In this document: in pieces, positions 10,432 to 22,535 of the stretch
Numbering within the stretch: position 1 is the stretch's first letter
Layout of the letters: each line of letters begins with the position of its first letter
DNA from: Protoeuglena noctilucae
Lineage: Eukaryota > Chlorophyta > Pedinophyceae > Marsupiomonadales > Marsupiomonadaceae
Reading direction: 5' to 3'
Assembly: GCA_958009085.1 (NCBI GenBank)
Contig: OY253671.1
Location: 682,001 to 746,000, forward strand
DNA: 64,000 nt
Notes under the pieces: model-generated
The model's database searches: none
Told to the model about the DNA's origin: nothing
The model's input: only the letters and a program-made list of their open reading frames with translations
Translations under genes and position numbers: made by a program

Positions 10432-12766
10432 TCAGATGTAGAGTCCCTCGGGGATGCCCTCCTTCTTCTTGTACAGCACCTTCTCCTTGGCTTTCTGGAA
10501 GTCGGCGTGCGTGACGCGCATGCGGCGCTCCCGCAGCGCCAGCAGCCCCGCCTCAGTGCAGACCGCTTTGATGTCGGCGCCGCTGAGCTCGTCCTTGGCC
10601 ATGACGAACTCCTCGATGTTGACGTCCTCGGCCAGGCTCATCTTGCCCGTGTGGATCTGGAAGATGCGGCGCTTGGTCTTGACGTCCGGCAGAGGGAACT
10701 CGATCTTGCGGTCGATGCGCCCGGGGCGGATGAGGGCCGGGTCCAAAGACTCGATGCGGTTGGTCGCCATGATGACCTGCGGAGCGCGCGACAGGGGTGT
10801 CACAGCCCCCGTCCCTGTTGCTATGACACGGCGTGACCCTACTGCCCGTCACCTGACATGGTCTGAGCACACGAGCTGCGTGGCCTTGTGCCGTCCGTCA
10901 CCCCCTCACCTTGACGTCGCCCATGGCATCGAAACCATCCAGCTGATTGAGCAGCTCGAGCATCGTCCGCTGAATCTCCTTCTCGCCGCCCGAGTTGGCG
11001 TCGTAGCGCTGCGGGCAGCGAGGCGGCGGTGGATGTTGCACACGGGGGTCGCTCCCATCGTCCGGCCAGCACCGAGTGCGTCGCATGCCAATGGTCCTGC
11101 TCCCGCGAATGGTGACGCACGTAAGCACAGTCGCGGGCCTCGCCTTGGTGCCAATGGCGTCAATCTCGTCGATGAAGACGATGGACGGGCTCATCTCGTC
11201 AGCGATGCGGAAGAGCTCCCGCACCAGCTTGGGCCCGTCTCCGAGGTACTTCTGGATCAGCTCAGATCCCACGACACGCAGGAAGGTCGCGCTGGTCGAG
11301 TTGGCCACCGCTTTGGCCAGCTGCGGGCGCGCGACGGGCGCAACATGCGCTCATCGCATGGCACGCGGGCCATCACCACCCACCCGGCGCAGGCATGTGA
11401 CATCCACGTGCGCCCCACCGCGGCCTGGCCTCGCCCATCACTTGCGCCCACCACATCACCTCGCCTCAACCCCCACCCTCACCAGCGTCTTGCCCGTCCC
11501 GGGCTCCCCGTATAGAATGACGCCCTTGGGCGGCTTGATGCCGATCTCCTCGTAAAGCTCCGGGTGCAGCAATGGCAGCTCCACCGCCTCTTTCACCTCC
11601 ATGATCTGCTGCTCCAGCCCACCCACGTCCGCGTACGTCTCCAGCGGCGCCTTCTCCACCTTCATGACGGACACCATCGGATCCGCCTCGTCCTGGAGGA
11701 TGCCCACCACCGTGAGAACCTGCGGGGATGCACGGCACGTGAGACCTTGGCATGGGATGGCGAGGTGCGGGAGCGCGGCCCGGTCCGAGGGCCGGTGGGC
11801 CCGCCGCCGGCGCAGTCGAGAGGAATGTAATCTCGCTCGCCTTGTTGTGCATGAGGACGGTGCTCCCCGGCTCGAGCTGCGCTTTGTCCACGAACGACGC
11901 GATGCCCACGTAGTACTCCGGGCCCACGTTCGAGGACACGATCCCGTGGTTCTCGTCGATGATCTCCTCGAGCGTGCCCACCATCAGCGGCGACCCGCGG
12001 AAGTCATCGATCTGCGAGGGGAAGGCGGGGCCACCGGTCAAACGATGGCAGGACGAGCGAGCCCTCCCCCTCGACCCTGGGGAATCGCTGTGCATGAATC
12101 GCGAAAGAAGAATCGATAGACAGTCGCGGCATGACGTTCTCGGTCCGAGAAACCCTGCGACAGCACCCGCACGGGACCCACCTTGCTGCGGTCCTCCTCG
12201 ATCTTCTGGTCCGCGGGCTTCAAGCGCTCCTGGTTGGCCACGAACTCCTCCTCGATCAAGAGATAGTCCTTGATGCGCTCCAGCTTGAGGAGGCGCAGCT
12301 TGCACTTGGCGTTGGGCGTAACGTTCGGGAGCTGCGACGACGCGCGGCCACGGCGTCGCATACCCCTCACTGCCGCCCCCCACAACATCATGTGCAACGA
12401 CAGTCCCTGCTCCTCACCTTGGTTCCGTGCCCTTCGCCCCTCATGCGCCGCTGCTTCTTCCCCACTCGCGGAGGGGGAGCCGGGGGCTCCCACTTCTTCT
12501 TCTTCTGCACGCGAGGCCGGAGGAGGATCGAGAATGAAACCTCGCGCGACTCTGTGACGCAGGCGGTGCAGATCCCCCGTGCGACGCGGCAGAGGACGCC
12601 CCACGAGTCCGAGGCGGGTTACGCTCCGCAAATCCGCGAGCGCGACCGCCCCGTGAGCCAAAAGCGACAGGCTGTGAATCTAGCATTCAAAACGCACCTG
12701 GTCATTGCCACCCTTCCCCGGATCCCCCCGTCCCGGGCCTCCACCCGTGCTCTGGCCCTGGCCCAT
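10432..12766 (-). CDS. RPT2: 26S proteasome regulatory ATPase subunit Rpt2
   Basis: AAA+ ATPase of the 19S base that unfolds substrates and gates the 20S core. Eight exons (12766-12698, 12504-12418, 12331-12182, 12011-11841, 11719-11483, 11320-11144, 11008-10910, 10776-10432) sum to 1335 bases, giving 444 residues, the usual Rpt2 length. The start [10 protein letters not shown] fits the conserved N-myristoylated Gly2. Lys-rich [18 protein letters not shown] follows, then the OB region, Walker A in the plant form GEPGTGKT, Walker B (IVFIDEIDA), the arginine-finger region ([17 protein letters not shown]) and the C-terminal tail [12 protein letters not shown]. The penultimate Tyr keeps the HbYX-like gate-opening pattern. 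Two introns have GC donors. The gene is head-to-head with the ZC2HC1-type gene. Confidence 0.97.
11009..11143 (-). other. GC-AG intron (RPT2 intron 6)
   Basis: Splits GTK from [13 protein letters not shown]. The donor is AAG then GCGAGG, phase 0; the family sequence fixes the junction. Confidence 0.88.
11720..11840 (-). other. GC-AG intron (RPT2 intron 4)
   Basis: Splits LMHNK from [14 protein letters not shown]. The donor is AAG then GCGAGC, phase 0; the junction is fixed by conserved Rpt2 sequence. Confidence 0.88.
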
Positions 12767-13207
12767 GGGTCCTTCCCACCCCTCCTCGCGGGTTCCCCCA
12801 CCAGAACCCGAGGATCTGACTGTGCGATGCCTAGTCTATGCGGCGGTCCTGTTTGGAGGCCCGTATTGCCTCGAAGGGGTGCTGGGCGCAACACGTTGCA
12901 AAGGACACGTTGTCTCCGTTCACAGAGCCTCGAGTTCCTCCAAACACGGTGCCACCACCTTGAGGAGTGAGCAAGACTGCAGCCCGGACGCGGCGAGCTC
13001 AGCTGGAGATGCGCACACGTCGTGTCGCTGGCACGACGTCCTGCATCGCGCAAACGCCCCCGCTCAGCGCCGGAACCATCGAGACCTCTGAAACAGTCAG
13101 CCGCTGTCGGGGTGGTACGCTCGCTTGCAATAGAAGACGTCCTTTTTTGCATGGGTGCTGCATGCATGCGTTGATGCAGTGCCTAAGTGAGGAACCTAGC
13201 GACACCC
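12767..13207. promoter_or_regulatory. Bidirectional upstream region, RPT2 and the ZC2HC1-type gene
   Basis: The 441 bases between two divergent starts. No coding segment or specific motif was recognised. Confidence 0.4.
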
Positions 13208-15710
13208 ATGGCCACCCACGCTTCTAAGAACGCGGCGGCTGCCGTCGAGTGGGCCCGCAACCGTCAGGAGAAGCTGGAAAGGCGAGGCGCCCAAACGGGG
13301 AATGGTTTGGCCTCGCCGAAGCCGCTGCGCTGCTGCCGAGTCATGGAAAGTCGTGCCGTGCGTCGAAAATATGGCGGCGCCAACTCGTCGCTCGCCGTAT
13401 CCTGCAGGGCGCAAGCCCTGCGGCAACAGCGCGCGAAGGCGAACGACGGGCTGGACGAGCCTTTCTCGGGTGAGTTGGCGCGTTCAGCAGGGCTGTTGGG
13501 TTAGAAAGTATTTTGAGGCTTCTTTGGAAGCGCGGGCTCACCCAAGATCCCTCTCTTCGCCATCGCCGGGGGGCCCGCATGGCAGCCTCGGCAACCCAGC
13601 CTGCGCGGCGGGGGAAACCCCGATCATAGCTTGGCGCGCGTCGTGCAGCGAGCGGAGGCCGCCATCGCGCACGCCGAGATCGCTGCCGGGTACCTGCATC
13701 CTCACCCGGCGCCGAGCCAACCCCATGCGCACCCGGACCGTGACGCTGGGCGGGTCGCCGCCGACGCGGACGCAGCCGCGGAGGCCTGGCTGTCGTCGCT
13801 GCGGGACGGGAAAGACATGCCGAAGATGGGCCGGCCGCAGTGGGACGGTGGGGACCCAGGGGGGGCGCCGCCAGGTCCCGCCGGCCGGCGCCGAACGCCG
13901 CCGAGCGGGCGTGAGGGGGACTACGTGCCTCAGCCCGGCCGGCCGAGGCGGCCCGCTGCGGATCTGGCGGCGGACGCGCCGGCCTCGGACCCCTGGGGTG
14001 GGCCCAGTGGGCTTGGCCCCAGCAGCAGGGGGCGGGCGAACGCTCCGAGGTCGGCGAAGGACAGCACGCGGCCAGGTGCGCGCCGGGCCGCTCGCAGCTG
14101 TGCGTTGGCGATGTGTTATATGTGTGCATCGTCCACATGACCGTCACTCGCAGGTTGGAACGCGGATTTCACGGATGCGAGCATCCCAGAGCCCCCGCCC
14201 GCCCCGCGCCTCAACCGCGCTCCGTCCTCTCGCCGCATGGAGAGCATTTCCCGACTGAAGGACCTCCGACAAAGGTGCTCGGCGCGGGAATTCTCCGCGT
14301 GCCGCCCGCCTGGCCACCCCCACCCTGCCCGAGGCATGCACCCATCTCCGCACACACACGCAGGCAAGCAACGGTTCGGCAGCCATCGCCGGGGGTGGGA
14401 CCTGACGAATCCGCGTTCGCCGACGCGGATGCAGTCGTGCAGCACGGGCGCCGCGCCGGTTCGAGTTCCAAGTCGCGCCGGAGCGACAGCGCGGCACCCC
14501 CACGGTGAGACGTGCCAGCGATGGGTGGTTAGGGCAGGGCACAGTGTCCGCGGCGGAGTCGTTTGCGATGGCGGTCTGAGCGGTCTTTGTTACGTGACAT
14601 GGCGAAAGGCATCCACAACAGCCCAGTTGTGCTCAAGGCAGCGCCTGGTCCGTGCGCCTCTGCAGGGGCGCCAAAGCCGCCGACGAGGGCTACGGCGACT
14701 TGGGCGGGGCGGGCGTGGGCAGGGGTCGCCCGGCGCCGATCGGTCCCTCGGCAGCGGTGCAGCCTCCAGAGCAGCCCGAAGACGCCGGGGACGAGGCGCT
14801 GCTTCCGTGCTCCTCCTGCGGCCGCACCTTCAACGCCCGGGCACTGGAGCGGCACGCCAAGATCTGCAAGGGCGTGTTCCAGCAGAAGCGCAAGGTCTTT
14901 GACATGAAGGCGCAGCGACTGGAGGGAACGGGTGACCGCAGCACTCACAAACGCAGCTGCGACGCGGTTGCTGCTCATGTCAATACTAAGCCCTCAATTG
15001 GCTCGTTGCCTGCGCAGAGGCGGCCAAGGCGCCCTCCGTGGGCGGCAGGGCTGGGGCGCCGGTCCGCGCGGGAGGGTCGCAGAGGTTCCGGGCACCAGAG
15101 GAGAAGTGAGCGTTCATGATTGCAGCACCGCTGCGCTGTGTTGCACATCCATCTTCTGCGGTGTAATTGTGTCATTGTGCTTCTCGTCTCGACCGGGCCT
15201 GAACACTCCTATATTTCTCATCTCTTCGCAGGCCCATCAAGGCCAAGGGACAGAAGAAGGACTGGAAGGCGCAGAGTGAGCAGTTCCGCGCCGCCATCCG
15301 CAACGCTCGGGGGGTCACGGAGGCGATTAAGAATGGCGTCAAGGCGGCGGACATCCCCTACGTCCCCTCAGGTGAGCCTGGGTGGGGGTCAGGTCAGCTG
15401 CGTTCGTGCCGCGACAGGCCAGCGCTCCAGTCCTCTGCCAAGGCCGCAAGCAGGGACTTGGCCACTTGACACCACGACGTGGATCCCCGTGCTTTCCTGC
15501 CACGCAGCGCCCGACCCGAGCCTGGTGCAGTGCCCCCACTGCGGCCGTCGCTTCAATGAGAACGCGGCCGAGCGGCACATCCCCAAGTGCAAGGACATCA
15601 TCGCCAAGCCGAACTTCCTCAAACGCGGGAACGGCCTCGCGGGGGGCAACTACGGCAAGCCGGAGCCGCAGCGGGCGGCCAAGGGAGTGCCGCGGGCGGG
15701 GAAGTGGTGA
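13208..15710 (+). CDS. C2HC zinc-finger protein, ZC2HC1 (FAM164) family
   Basis: Starts at ATG 13208 (MATHASKNAAAAVEWARNRQ). A GC-AG intron joins KLER to AQALRQQRAKANDG, giving a charged N-terminal helix. The middle (about 13630-14510) is low-complexity, rich in Pro, Gly and Arg. The two signature zinc fingers are CSSCGRTFNARALERHAKIC (about 14815) and CPHCGRRFNENAAERHIPKC (about 15535). Between them lies the family linker KDWKAQSEQFRAAIRNARG. It ends GKW and stop at 15710. The family occurs in animals, algae and other flagellates; a ciliary role is often suggested but is not shown here. That the N-terminal exons belong to the same gene is inferred from position and continuity; joins between 13470 and 14650 are unresolved. 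Confidence 0.8.
13282..13407 (+). other. GC-AG intron (ZC2HC1-type gene intron 1)
   Basis: Donor GCGAGG after a phase-2 AG; the acceptor G completes AGG, giving KLER-AQALRQQR. Without it the frame runs into low-quality text. Confidence 0.7.
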
Positions 15711-15892
15711 AGGGCGGACCGGGCGGGGCTTGAAGGACAATCGCGCGTCGCACGTGTCGCGTCGTGGCTAGCTCATATGCAGTTGACTAGTGTAGCACGT
15801 GGGCGAGCGTCCTGTCATGGACTGGTGGTAAGGTCATAATGACTGGCGACCTGGGTCGCTGGGCACATGACTGGGCGCATGAGGGAAGGAGG

Positions 15893-18800
15893 TCAGGGGC
15901 AAGTACGGCGGAGTGCGTCGACGGTGGCGCCCTCGATGACCACGTCAGGGCTGACCTGCAGCTCTGCGGCAGACATGGCGACTTCGGTGCCATCAGGGAA
16001 GGCCACGACCCACTTGCCCTCGCAGCAGGCGCCGTCCAGCAGGCCCTCCATCCACATCTCGCCCCTGAAGAGCCACACTGCAGTGGGGACGAAGACACGG
16101 GTCCTTGCACCACGCACTATGGTCCTGCAGGGGACACCGCGCTTGGCTGCCCACTTCGGCACCGCCCGTCTGTCGGGGTGCATGCTGCGGGACTCCCAAG
16201 CGCACCAGAGTGTCCCGTCACGCTCGGGAGGTCCTCTGAGTCAATGTCGTCGCCCACGGAGAGGGCGAGGCGGCTGATGGCCCACAGCGCGTCCACTCCT
16301 CCTCCCAACTTCCTCTTGGGGAAGTTGGCGGCGGCGACGCCTGCCCCACGCTGCCGCATGGCCGCTGCGGGCTCAAAGTGGCAAAGAGATTCTGAGCACA
16401 GCATCAAGCGCCCCACTTTGTAGTGCAGCTACGGCACCCTACCCTGCCGCGTATCTGCCCTCTATCTGCCCATAGCTGTCGGCCAGCGCAGCGCTTGCCT
16501 TGGTCAAAGGCCCGTGCAGCCTCCTTGGCCACCGGGAACGACCCCAGGACTCTGTCGGCCGTGTCCAGCGGCAGCTTGATGCGCGCACGCCACGTCACCA
16601 CGTCGCCCTTCAGCTCTCGGGACACCCCCAGGTACGCCGACGTCTTGAGCCGGCTGTCACTCTGCGGGGCATGCAAGTGCAGGCGACAACCGATCATCAC
16701 CGACTCGCGCCTCGTCACGGTCACGGCCGCGAGACTTGAGGGGTCCATGCATTTCTTGGCAAAGCAGAGCCGCCACTCCAGCTTGACCTCCGCATTCCTA
16801 CCAGGTTGGCCCGCTAGGCTCACCTCCCTGGCAGGGAAGTTGAGCTGGGCGTGCTTGCCGAGCTTCTGGAGGGCGGCATAGTCCCGCACCCGGGCGCAGT
16901 CCTCTGCATCGGCACAGAAACCCGTGGACACGCGCCGGCCAGCTTTGTCGATGAAATGGCCGCCCCACAGCTGCCGGTCCTCGTCCCACTCGACGCCCAT
17001 GAAACCATGACTGGCGTCGCCGTGACCGTCTGCGACCGGTGCCCGGACCTGAGAGAAGGCGCCACCGCAGGCGATGCCCTCTGCGTCAGGCAGACCACGC
17101 CCCACCGCCGGCGCCAGCGTGCTGTTCCGCAGGGCGACCCTGACGTCGGCGGCTGGGCCGACGGACCAGTGACCGAGCGGTGTGAGTACCGGGTCTGCCG
17201 GGGTGGCAGTCCCTCCGCGGCCGGTCCCGATGACTGCCTCCGGCGACAGATCGTATACTTGAAGTGCCGCGTCGGACGCGTCGCTGCCACTCGTCGCAGC
17301 CGTCACAGTGGCGCTGGCACTGCGCAGGCGCCTCCCGTCGCTGGGTGGCCGGAAGAGCGGGAGGGCAGGCAGAGGCGGAGCGTCCCCGCCGCCTCGCTTG
17401 CCATCCGCCCGCCGGCCTGCCCCAAGCACCGCCCGACCCCGGCCGGATGCGCCCTGCAGCGCAACGTGTACGTGAACAAGGGGTCAGACAAGGCGCACCG
17501 CGTGCCTGCCCATTTAGCACAAGAGGTCTCCTCGGCAGCCGGACTCGCCCTGGGCGCCAGGCCTCGTCGCGCCACGCTGGCGGCCTGGGTGCCGGTGTTG
17601 CGCGCACGGACCTGCGCCTTGCGTCCCCTCTGGCGGCCGCGCCCGCCCCTGGCCACAACCTGGTTCATCCCCTCGTCGTCGCTGTCGTCCTTCACATCTG
17701 CCAGCTCGCCGTCCCCCGCGATGTCTAAAGCCTCCAGTCGGCCCTGCACCCGGAGACGCCACAGTCTCGCCCAGCAGCACGCATCACGCAGGCAGCGCCC
17801 CCCTGTTCAGCTCGTGCAGGGCAGCAGCAGTTCCCCCAGCCAGCGCACCTTCATGCCCATCTTCTCAATGACGCTGTAGGCCAGCCGCAGGGTCTCAGGG
17901 CTCTCGTCGTCGCCCGAGCCGTCCTCTCCAGGGGGCCCGCAGGGCGCCCCTTCCAGCGCGAGGGTGCCCCCGCTGCAGGCAGCCCTCACGTAGAGTGCCA
18001 GGGGCAGGTTGAGGTCCTCGTTACGCACGGAGCCGGGCGGCTGCAGGGTGGGTGCGGGCCATGCGCGGTCATGCGTGCGCAGCTGGCAGGACAGCACCAG
18101 CGCGGGGCTGTGACCATGGCACCGCATCTCGCCTTAAGGTCTATCAGCTTGAGGTCGCGCGTCATGGCAGCCTGCACCTCGACTCGGTGGTCCCCCAGGT
18201 AAAACACCTTCCCCTGCAGGCTCGTGCGAGAGGTCCAGGGCTCCTGAGCGCATGCCGCCGATGAAAAGCGGTCTCAACCGCATTTCCGCCGGGCGCTGCG
18301 AGAGTGGCGCGCACCTTGAAGCCCAGCTTTGCGCGCCATGCCTTGTAGACGCGGTTCCACGACACACCCCTGTACTTGCTGCTCTTCTTCGGGGGCGCCG
18401 AGACATCTTCTGCTGTGTCCGCCCTCGTGCCCGAGCTGCGGGCGGGTCTCGGGGACGCGTGAGGGAGTTGCCCGGCAGGGTACGCGTCCCCCTGGGGTGC
18501 TGGGCCGCGCGGCGGCACCTTTCGGCGGAACCGGGCTCCTCTCCTTCGTCGACTTGGTCAGCGTCCGACTCTTTCGCAGTTCCCTGCGCTGCAGCCGCGC
18601 CCGGCCCCTCCTTCCGCTTGCTCGGGGGCCGGTTGTCGTCCGCGAGCCAGGCCGGCATGCGCTGCGAGCGAGGCGGCCCCTGCGCTTCTTTCCCCTGCGC
18701 GTCAGTAAGTCGCATGCGAGGTCGAGGTCCACGCCGCGGGTCGCCTCGGCCTCGCCTTGCGACGCTTCGGCAGCAGCAACCCCTCCGTCCAGCGACGTTC

Positions 18801-18965
18801 AAACTCCGCGGCGGACAGGTGCACCCGCGCTGCCCCGTCGTCCCCCAGTAAGATGATGGAATCGGCATCGAGGTCAACAGCACCAACGGTGAGGGCAGCG
18901 GGGCTCCCGGCCTCCATCAACCGGGTCCCCACTTCGAGGGGGGGGCCGGCCCCGACGGGAGACAT
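15893..18965 (-). CDS. AP2-domain protein with three AP2 units and a Tudor-like tail
   Basis: Likely DNA-binding regulator in the nucleus. From the ATG at 18965 (MSPVGAGPPLEVGTRLME), an acidic/basic region leads to AP2 unit 1 (SSKYRGVSWNRVYKAWRAKL plus VFYLGDHRVEVQ, about 18400-18130). A linker follows (LAYSVIEKMGMK, then GRLEALDIAGDGELADVK, joined in phase by a GT-AG intron). Unit 2 is GFMGVEWDEDRQLWGGHF to KLGKHAQLNFP (about 17000-16830). Unit 3 is AYLGVSRELKGDVVTWRARI to VAAANFPKRKLGG (about 16650-16310). The C-terminus (VWLFRGEMWMEGLLDG, WVVAFPDGTEVAMSAAEL) looks like a small beta-barrel such as Tudor or Agenet; this is a guess. An apparent stop near 17807 sits inside the phase-0 intron, so one gene is preferred over two. 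Head-to-head with NF-YC. Confidence 0.68.
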
Positions 18966-19745
18966 GGCTCCTCGGTCACGATCAGGGCCGCAAGCAGCAA
19001 AGAAAGCTTTCTCGCAAAGTCAGCGTCAACAGCAGCCAGTATAAGCTATTCTTTGGCCGGGGCGGTCGCAGCGACACCTAACCCAGCCTTGCTCCGGAAC
19101 ATTCAGACCCGGGGATCAGCAGAAAGCAATTATTTTATCGCTGGCTGAGCCAGCCCGTGCAAAAACAGAGTCGCGTGGCCGTTTCCGCATTGAGTCAGGT
19201 CGCCCTGCAAGGGATGCAGAGTTCGGAGCTGAGCGCGACCCACCATCGCTAGGTAGCGTGACGCTCGCACCCTCTGCACCGCTGCGGGGAGGCCGTTTGC
19301 ACTCGGGGACCGTAGACACACTAACGGCCGTGAATCGCAAATCTGGACGGCCCGTGGCGGAAGTAGCTCCAGCTCGCAAGCCGCGCTGACCCGCCTCTGT
19401 CAAGCTCCCATCCTATGCAAGCGGGGTACCCTGCGGCCCCTCAGGGGGCCCCGCCTGCGGGCGGTATGGTGCGTGGATGCATGGCCTTGCACACGCTTCG
19501 CCGCTCCTCCACGGAACTGGCGTATCGTCCCGTCGACGCGGGCGTAATAGCTGTTTTAGCTTCCTGGCCCCGCGCGGGGGCATCCGGCCCCCGCGTCGTC
19601 GTTGCTCCTGCGTCCGGCACAAACAGCCCGCTCGCGCTGTATCTGCCCACCGCGCGACCGCTCTTCGCCTGCTGCTTCTACCGAGAATCCGTTCCGGCGG
19701 CCGTCGTGGGCGCAGGGGGAGGGAGACCACGGACCCGGCCCTAGC
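18966..19745. promoter_or_regulatory. Long bidirectional upstream region, AP2 gene and NF-YC
   Basis: The 780 bases between two divergent transcription-factor genes contain no convincing exon. Leader exons and promoters of both genes are expected here; no specific motif was identified. Confidence 0.4.
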
Positions 19746-20630
19746 ATGGCCTTCCCCGGGATGCCCCAGTATGGCATGCCGCAGCCTCCCAACCCGCAGC
19801 TCCAAGCGGCGCTCCAGTCTTTCTGGGCCCAGCAGTTGCAGGAGACCGAGTCCATGACGTCGTCGCCGAACGAGTTCAAGTCGAACAACCTGCCCCTGGC
19901 GCGCATCAAGAAGATCATGAAGTCAGGTGATCACGACTGGGCTTCTTCTCTTTTGCTCCACGCACCCTACCCTCCCCAGGTCCGTTCAGCGCGCAAGCCC
20001 GTATCAGCGGCCCTCTGCCCTCCCCGCAGACGAGGACGTGCGGATGATTGCCGCGGAGGCGCCCGTCCTCTTCGCCAAGGCTTGCGAGATGTTCATCTTC
20101 GAGCTCACCAGCCGCGCGTGGTTCTCGTCCGATGAAGCCAAGAGGCGCACGCTGCAGCGGGCGGACATCGCCGCTGCCATCGCCAAGGTGTGCCTCGCCC
20201 GCTGACCGAGGGGCCTCGGTCCTCGCCCTCCGCTGCCTCTCCGCGCCCTCGACGGCGCCCTCTGCCCCCTTTCTCCTCCGTGCAGACGGATATCTTTGAC
20301 TTTCTTCTAGACATCGTGCCCTGCAACGACCCCAACATCCAGCCGGTCGCTGCCGGGGCGGGCCCTCCGGGCTCTGTCCCCTACCTGCCCAACTTCATGC
20401 CGGGGAGTGCGCCGCCGGGGCCGGCACCGCCGGGCCCCATGACCCAGGGGGGTTTCCACCCGCCGACAGGGGCCCAGCCCTACTCGGGGCACGCGGGGGC
20501 GGTTGCAGGGATGGGCCCTGGGGCCCCGTCGCAGGTGCAGGGGACCCTGGGCGAGCAGGCGGACCTCCATGCGCTTGGCATGCTGGAGGGCCTGGATGGG
20601 CAGGGCCTGTCTGACGGCGGGTTCGGCTGA
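19746..20630 (+). CDS. NF-YC: Nuclear factor Y subunit C (histone-fold CCAAT factor)
   Basis: NF-YC pairs with NF-YB through a histone fold and recruits NF-YA to CCAAT boxes. Three exons (19746-19926, 20030-20187, 20286-20630) sum to 684 bases, giving 227 residues. The core reads [55 protein letters not shown] and [12 protein letters not shown], with the family length and spacing. The N-terminus is Pro/Gln-rich ([26 protein letters not shown], also plant-like). The C-terminal half is Gly/Pro-rich, as in plant NF-YC. Both introns are GT-AG. The start is the first ATG in frame with the conserved N-terminal helix. Confidence 0.95.
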
Positions 20631-20997
20631 TTGGTGCCGACCCTGCGCTCATAACTGGCGGGTAGGGTTCCAAGGTCCAGCGCCCAGCGCCTTCTTGAAC
20701 CCTCGCTGGCCAACGTGGACGTGGAAAGATGCATGGAGCTGGACCATCTTCTGCTGCTCTGTGAGACCTGCTGTTTCCTCGCATGGCTCGAACGATACGC
20801 GCAAAATCCAGTGAATTCCCTCGGCGAACAGCACTCTCTTGCAATCTGATAGCGTCGCACGGCGATGGACAGCCGTGGGGATCCTGCAAGGAGCCTCCAG
20901 GCTCCTCAGGCGTCTGTGCGCGGGCCCGTCACCATGTGAGAGCCTCGCGCTGCGCGTCTGAGTCGTCTCTGTGTCTTTTTAAGTGTTCCTCTGCCGA
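20631..20997. other. Intergenic region between NF-YC and the TIM22-like gene
   Basis: About 370 bases between two plus-strand genes. It presumably holds the NF-YC 3' end and the next promoter; nothing was recognised. Confidence 0.35.
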
Positions 20998-22127
20998 ATG
21001 GAGCGAGTCGTGTGGCGGCGATCGCGTCGCCCGCGCGTCATCGCCTCAGGTCTGCGCGCGAGGAGCTGGCCAGGGAGTTTGGGCAGGGTGGGGGAGCGCC
21101 GAGGGGGGCGCCGCTGGAAGTTCAAGGAGAGCTGGCGACTGATGTGCCGTGCATCATCAAGGGGGTGCTGTCCGCGGTCAGCGGGGGTGTTCTGGGCATC
21201 ATGTTCGGCCTCTTCACCGGTTTCGTGAGCAAGACGGAGGTGAGGCCGCGTTTGTCAAGACATGGGGTGATGATCGAGTGCGTGAGGCCAAATTCGTCGG
21301 GAATCGGTCCGAGAACGTCGAGCTTTGGTCGTTGGAAGGGGTGGACATGTGCAAGCGGGGAGAGAGCCCGGATCGCAGCGCCCGCTTTCCCGAGATGCGC
21401 AGGGAATGACAAGGTTGGCATCTGCGGGCTCTCGCGGCATGGCGTCGGGCAAGAGCTTCGCGTTGCTGGGTGGAGTATACACGGCGAGCTCGTGCTACGC
21501 CAAGCGTCTGATGCAGAGGGATGATGCGGTCACAAACATCGTGGCCGGATGCTCCACGGGACTCGTTACTGGCTGGAGCGGCGGTCCAGTGGTGAGGGTG
21601 GAGAGGAAGGGGCATGTTGCGCCTGCCCCTGCCATCCATGTGCCCCTGAGAGCTGAGAGGTTGGTGCCCACGTGCCCGCAGTCCGCGCTCCAAGGTTGCG
21701 CCTCGTTCGCGGCGTTCTCCTGGCTCATGGAGAAGGTGCTGTCACCCTCACCTGCTCAGGCGTGCTGCTCCGTGTCGCTGGGGAGGCCGCGGCAGCGGGG
21801 TGGGTGGAGCGCGGCGTGCCAGGGCACGCCGGATTGGGACGCTGGTCTCGCAGTGGCCTTGCTGTTGCCCGGGGCACACGAGGAGCAACGCGTCGTGCTG
21901 GGGGCAGCAGTGGCAGGGCTGCGGCTTGCAGAGGCAGGGTGGGCGGGCCTGCACGACAGGCGCCGAGTCACATCGCCTGTCCTGTCCTGAGGGCGACAGA
22001 GTCAAGCCGGCTCCTCGGTCGCCCCTCCCCTGTTCTCTCTGTCCTGATCCAGGGAGCCCCTCTGGTCAACTCGGCCAAGGGGACCCGTTTCGTACGGCTG
22101 GACCCAGCTGGGCAGCGGATGCTCTAA
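20998..22127 (+). CDS. TIM17/22/23-family inner-membrane translocase, TIM22-like
   Basis: Likely carrier-protein translocase of the mitochondrial (or plastid) inner membrane. Exons 21050-21239, 21403-21591, 21682-21735 and 22053-22127 join in phase. Membrane segments with family Gly spacing are visible: VPCIIKGVLSAVSGGVLGIM, GKSFALLGGVYTASSCYAKR, NIVAGCSTGLVTGWSGGP and ALQGCASFAAFSWLMEK. The tail reads GAPLVNSAKGTRFVRLDP and stops at 22127. The 5' end is uncertain: the ATG at 20998 works only with a 38-base intron (21012-21049), giving MERVV then SAREELAREFGQ and 173 residues in all. The cysteines and the missing C-terminal extension fit TIM22 better than TIM23, but the subgroup is an inference. 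Confidence 0.75.
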
Positions 22128-22535
22128 TCCCTGGCCACGCCCTTCTCGGATCTGATGGTTGTTAGGGTTGCTGTGTAGCGCGGGTGGGCTGCAGCTTCGC
22201 TGCAGTTCGCTGCACCTGTTTCTGTCAGTTTGTGGGGTCGTTTGCCTCTCCTACGCCGCCCTGGGATTGAAAGCGGAATGTTTCTTCAGGAACGACGCGC
22301 TGGTGCTTGGCTGCGCTCGCATAGGTCCCAGATCGAACCGGCATCCACACCAACGGCGGCCAGCGAGCTCGCCTGCACCCGATAGGGACACCCGGAGACG
22401 ACAATCGCGAATGTCGGAGGTGAACGCGCCGTCGGATCGAGCGCAGATCCCTGCTCTGCTCGTGGCGGCTCCGGGGCGTCCACTTGGGTCTCCGCCCCGA
22501 TTGCGAAGGAAGGCGCTCATGCGAGAGGCGTCTTC
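22128..22535. other. Intergenic region upstream of ProRS
   Basis: About 410 bases; an open frame from 22159 shows no recognisable domain. It presumably holds the ProRS promoter. Confidence 0.35.

Noticed and set aside
17797-17830. Stop codon splitting the AP2 gene in two
   Set aside because: It lies within a GT-AG intron (AAG then GTGCGC, to GTGCAG) that joins the flanking exons in phase 0.
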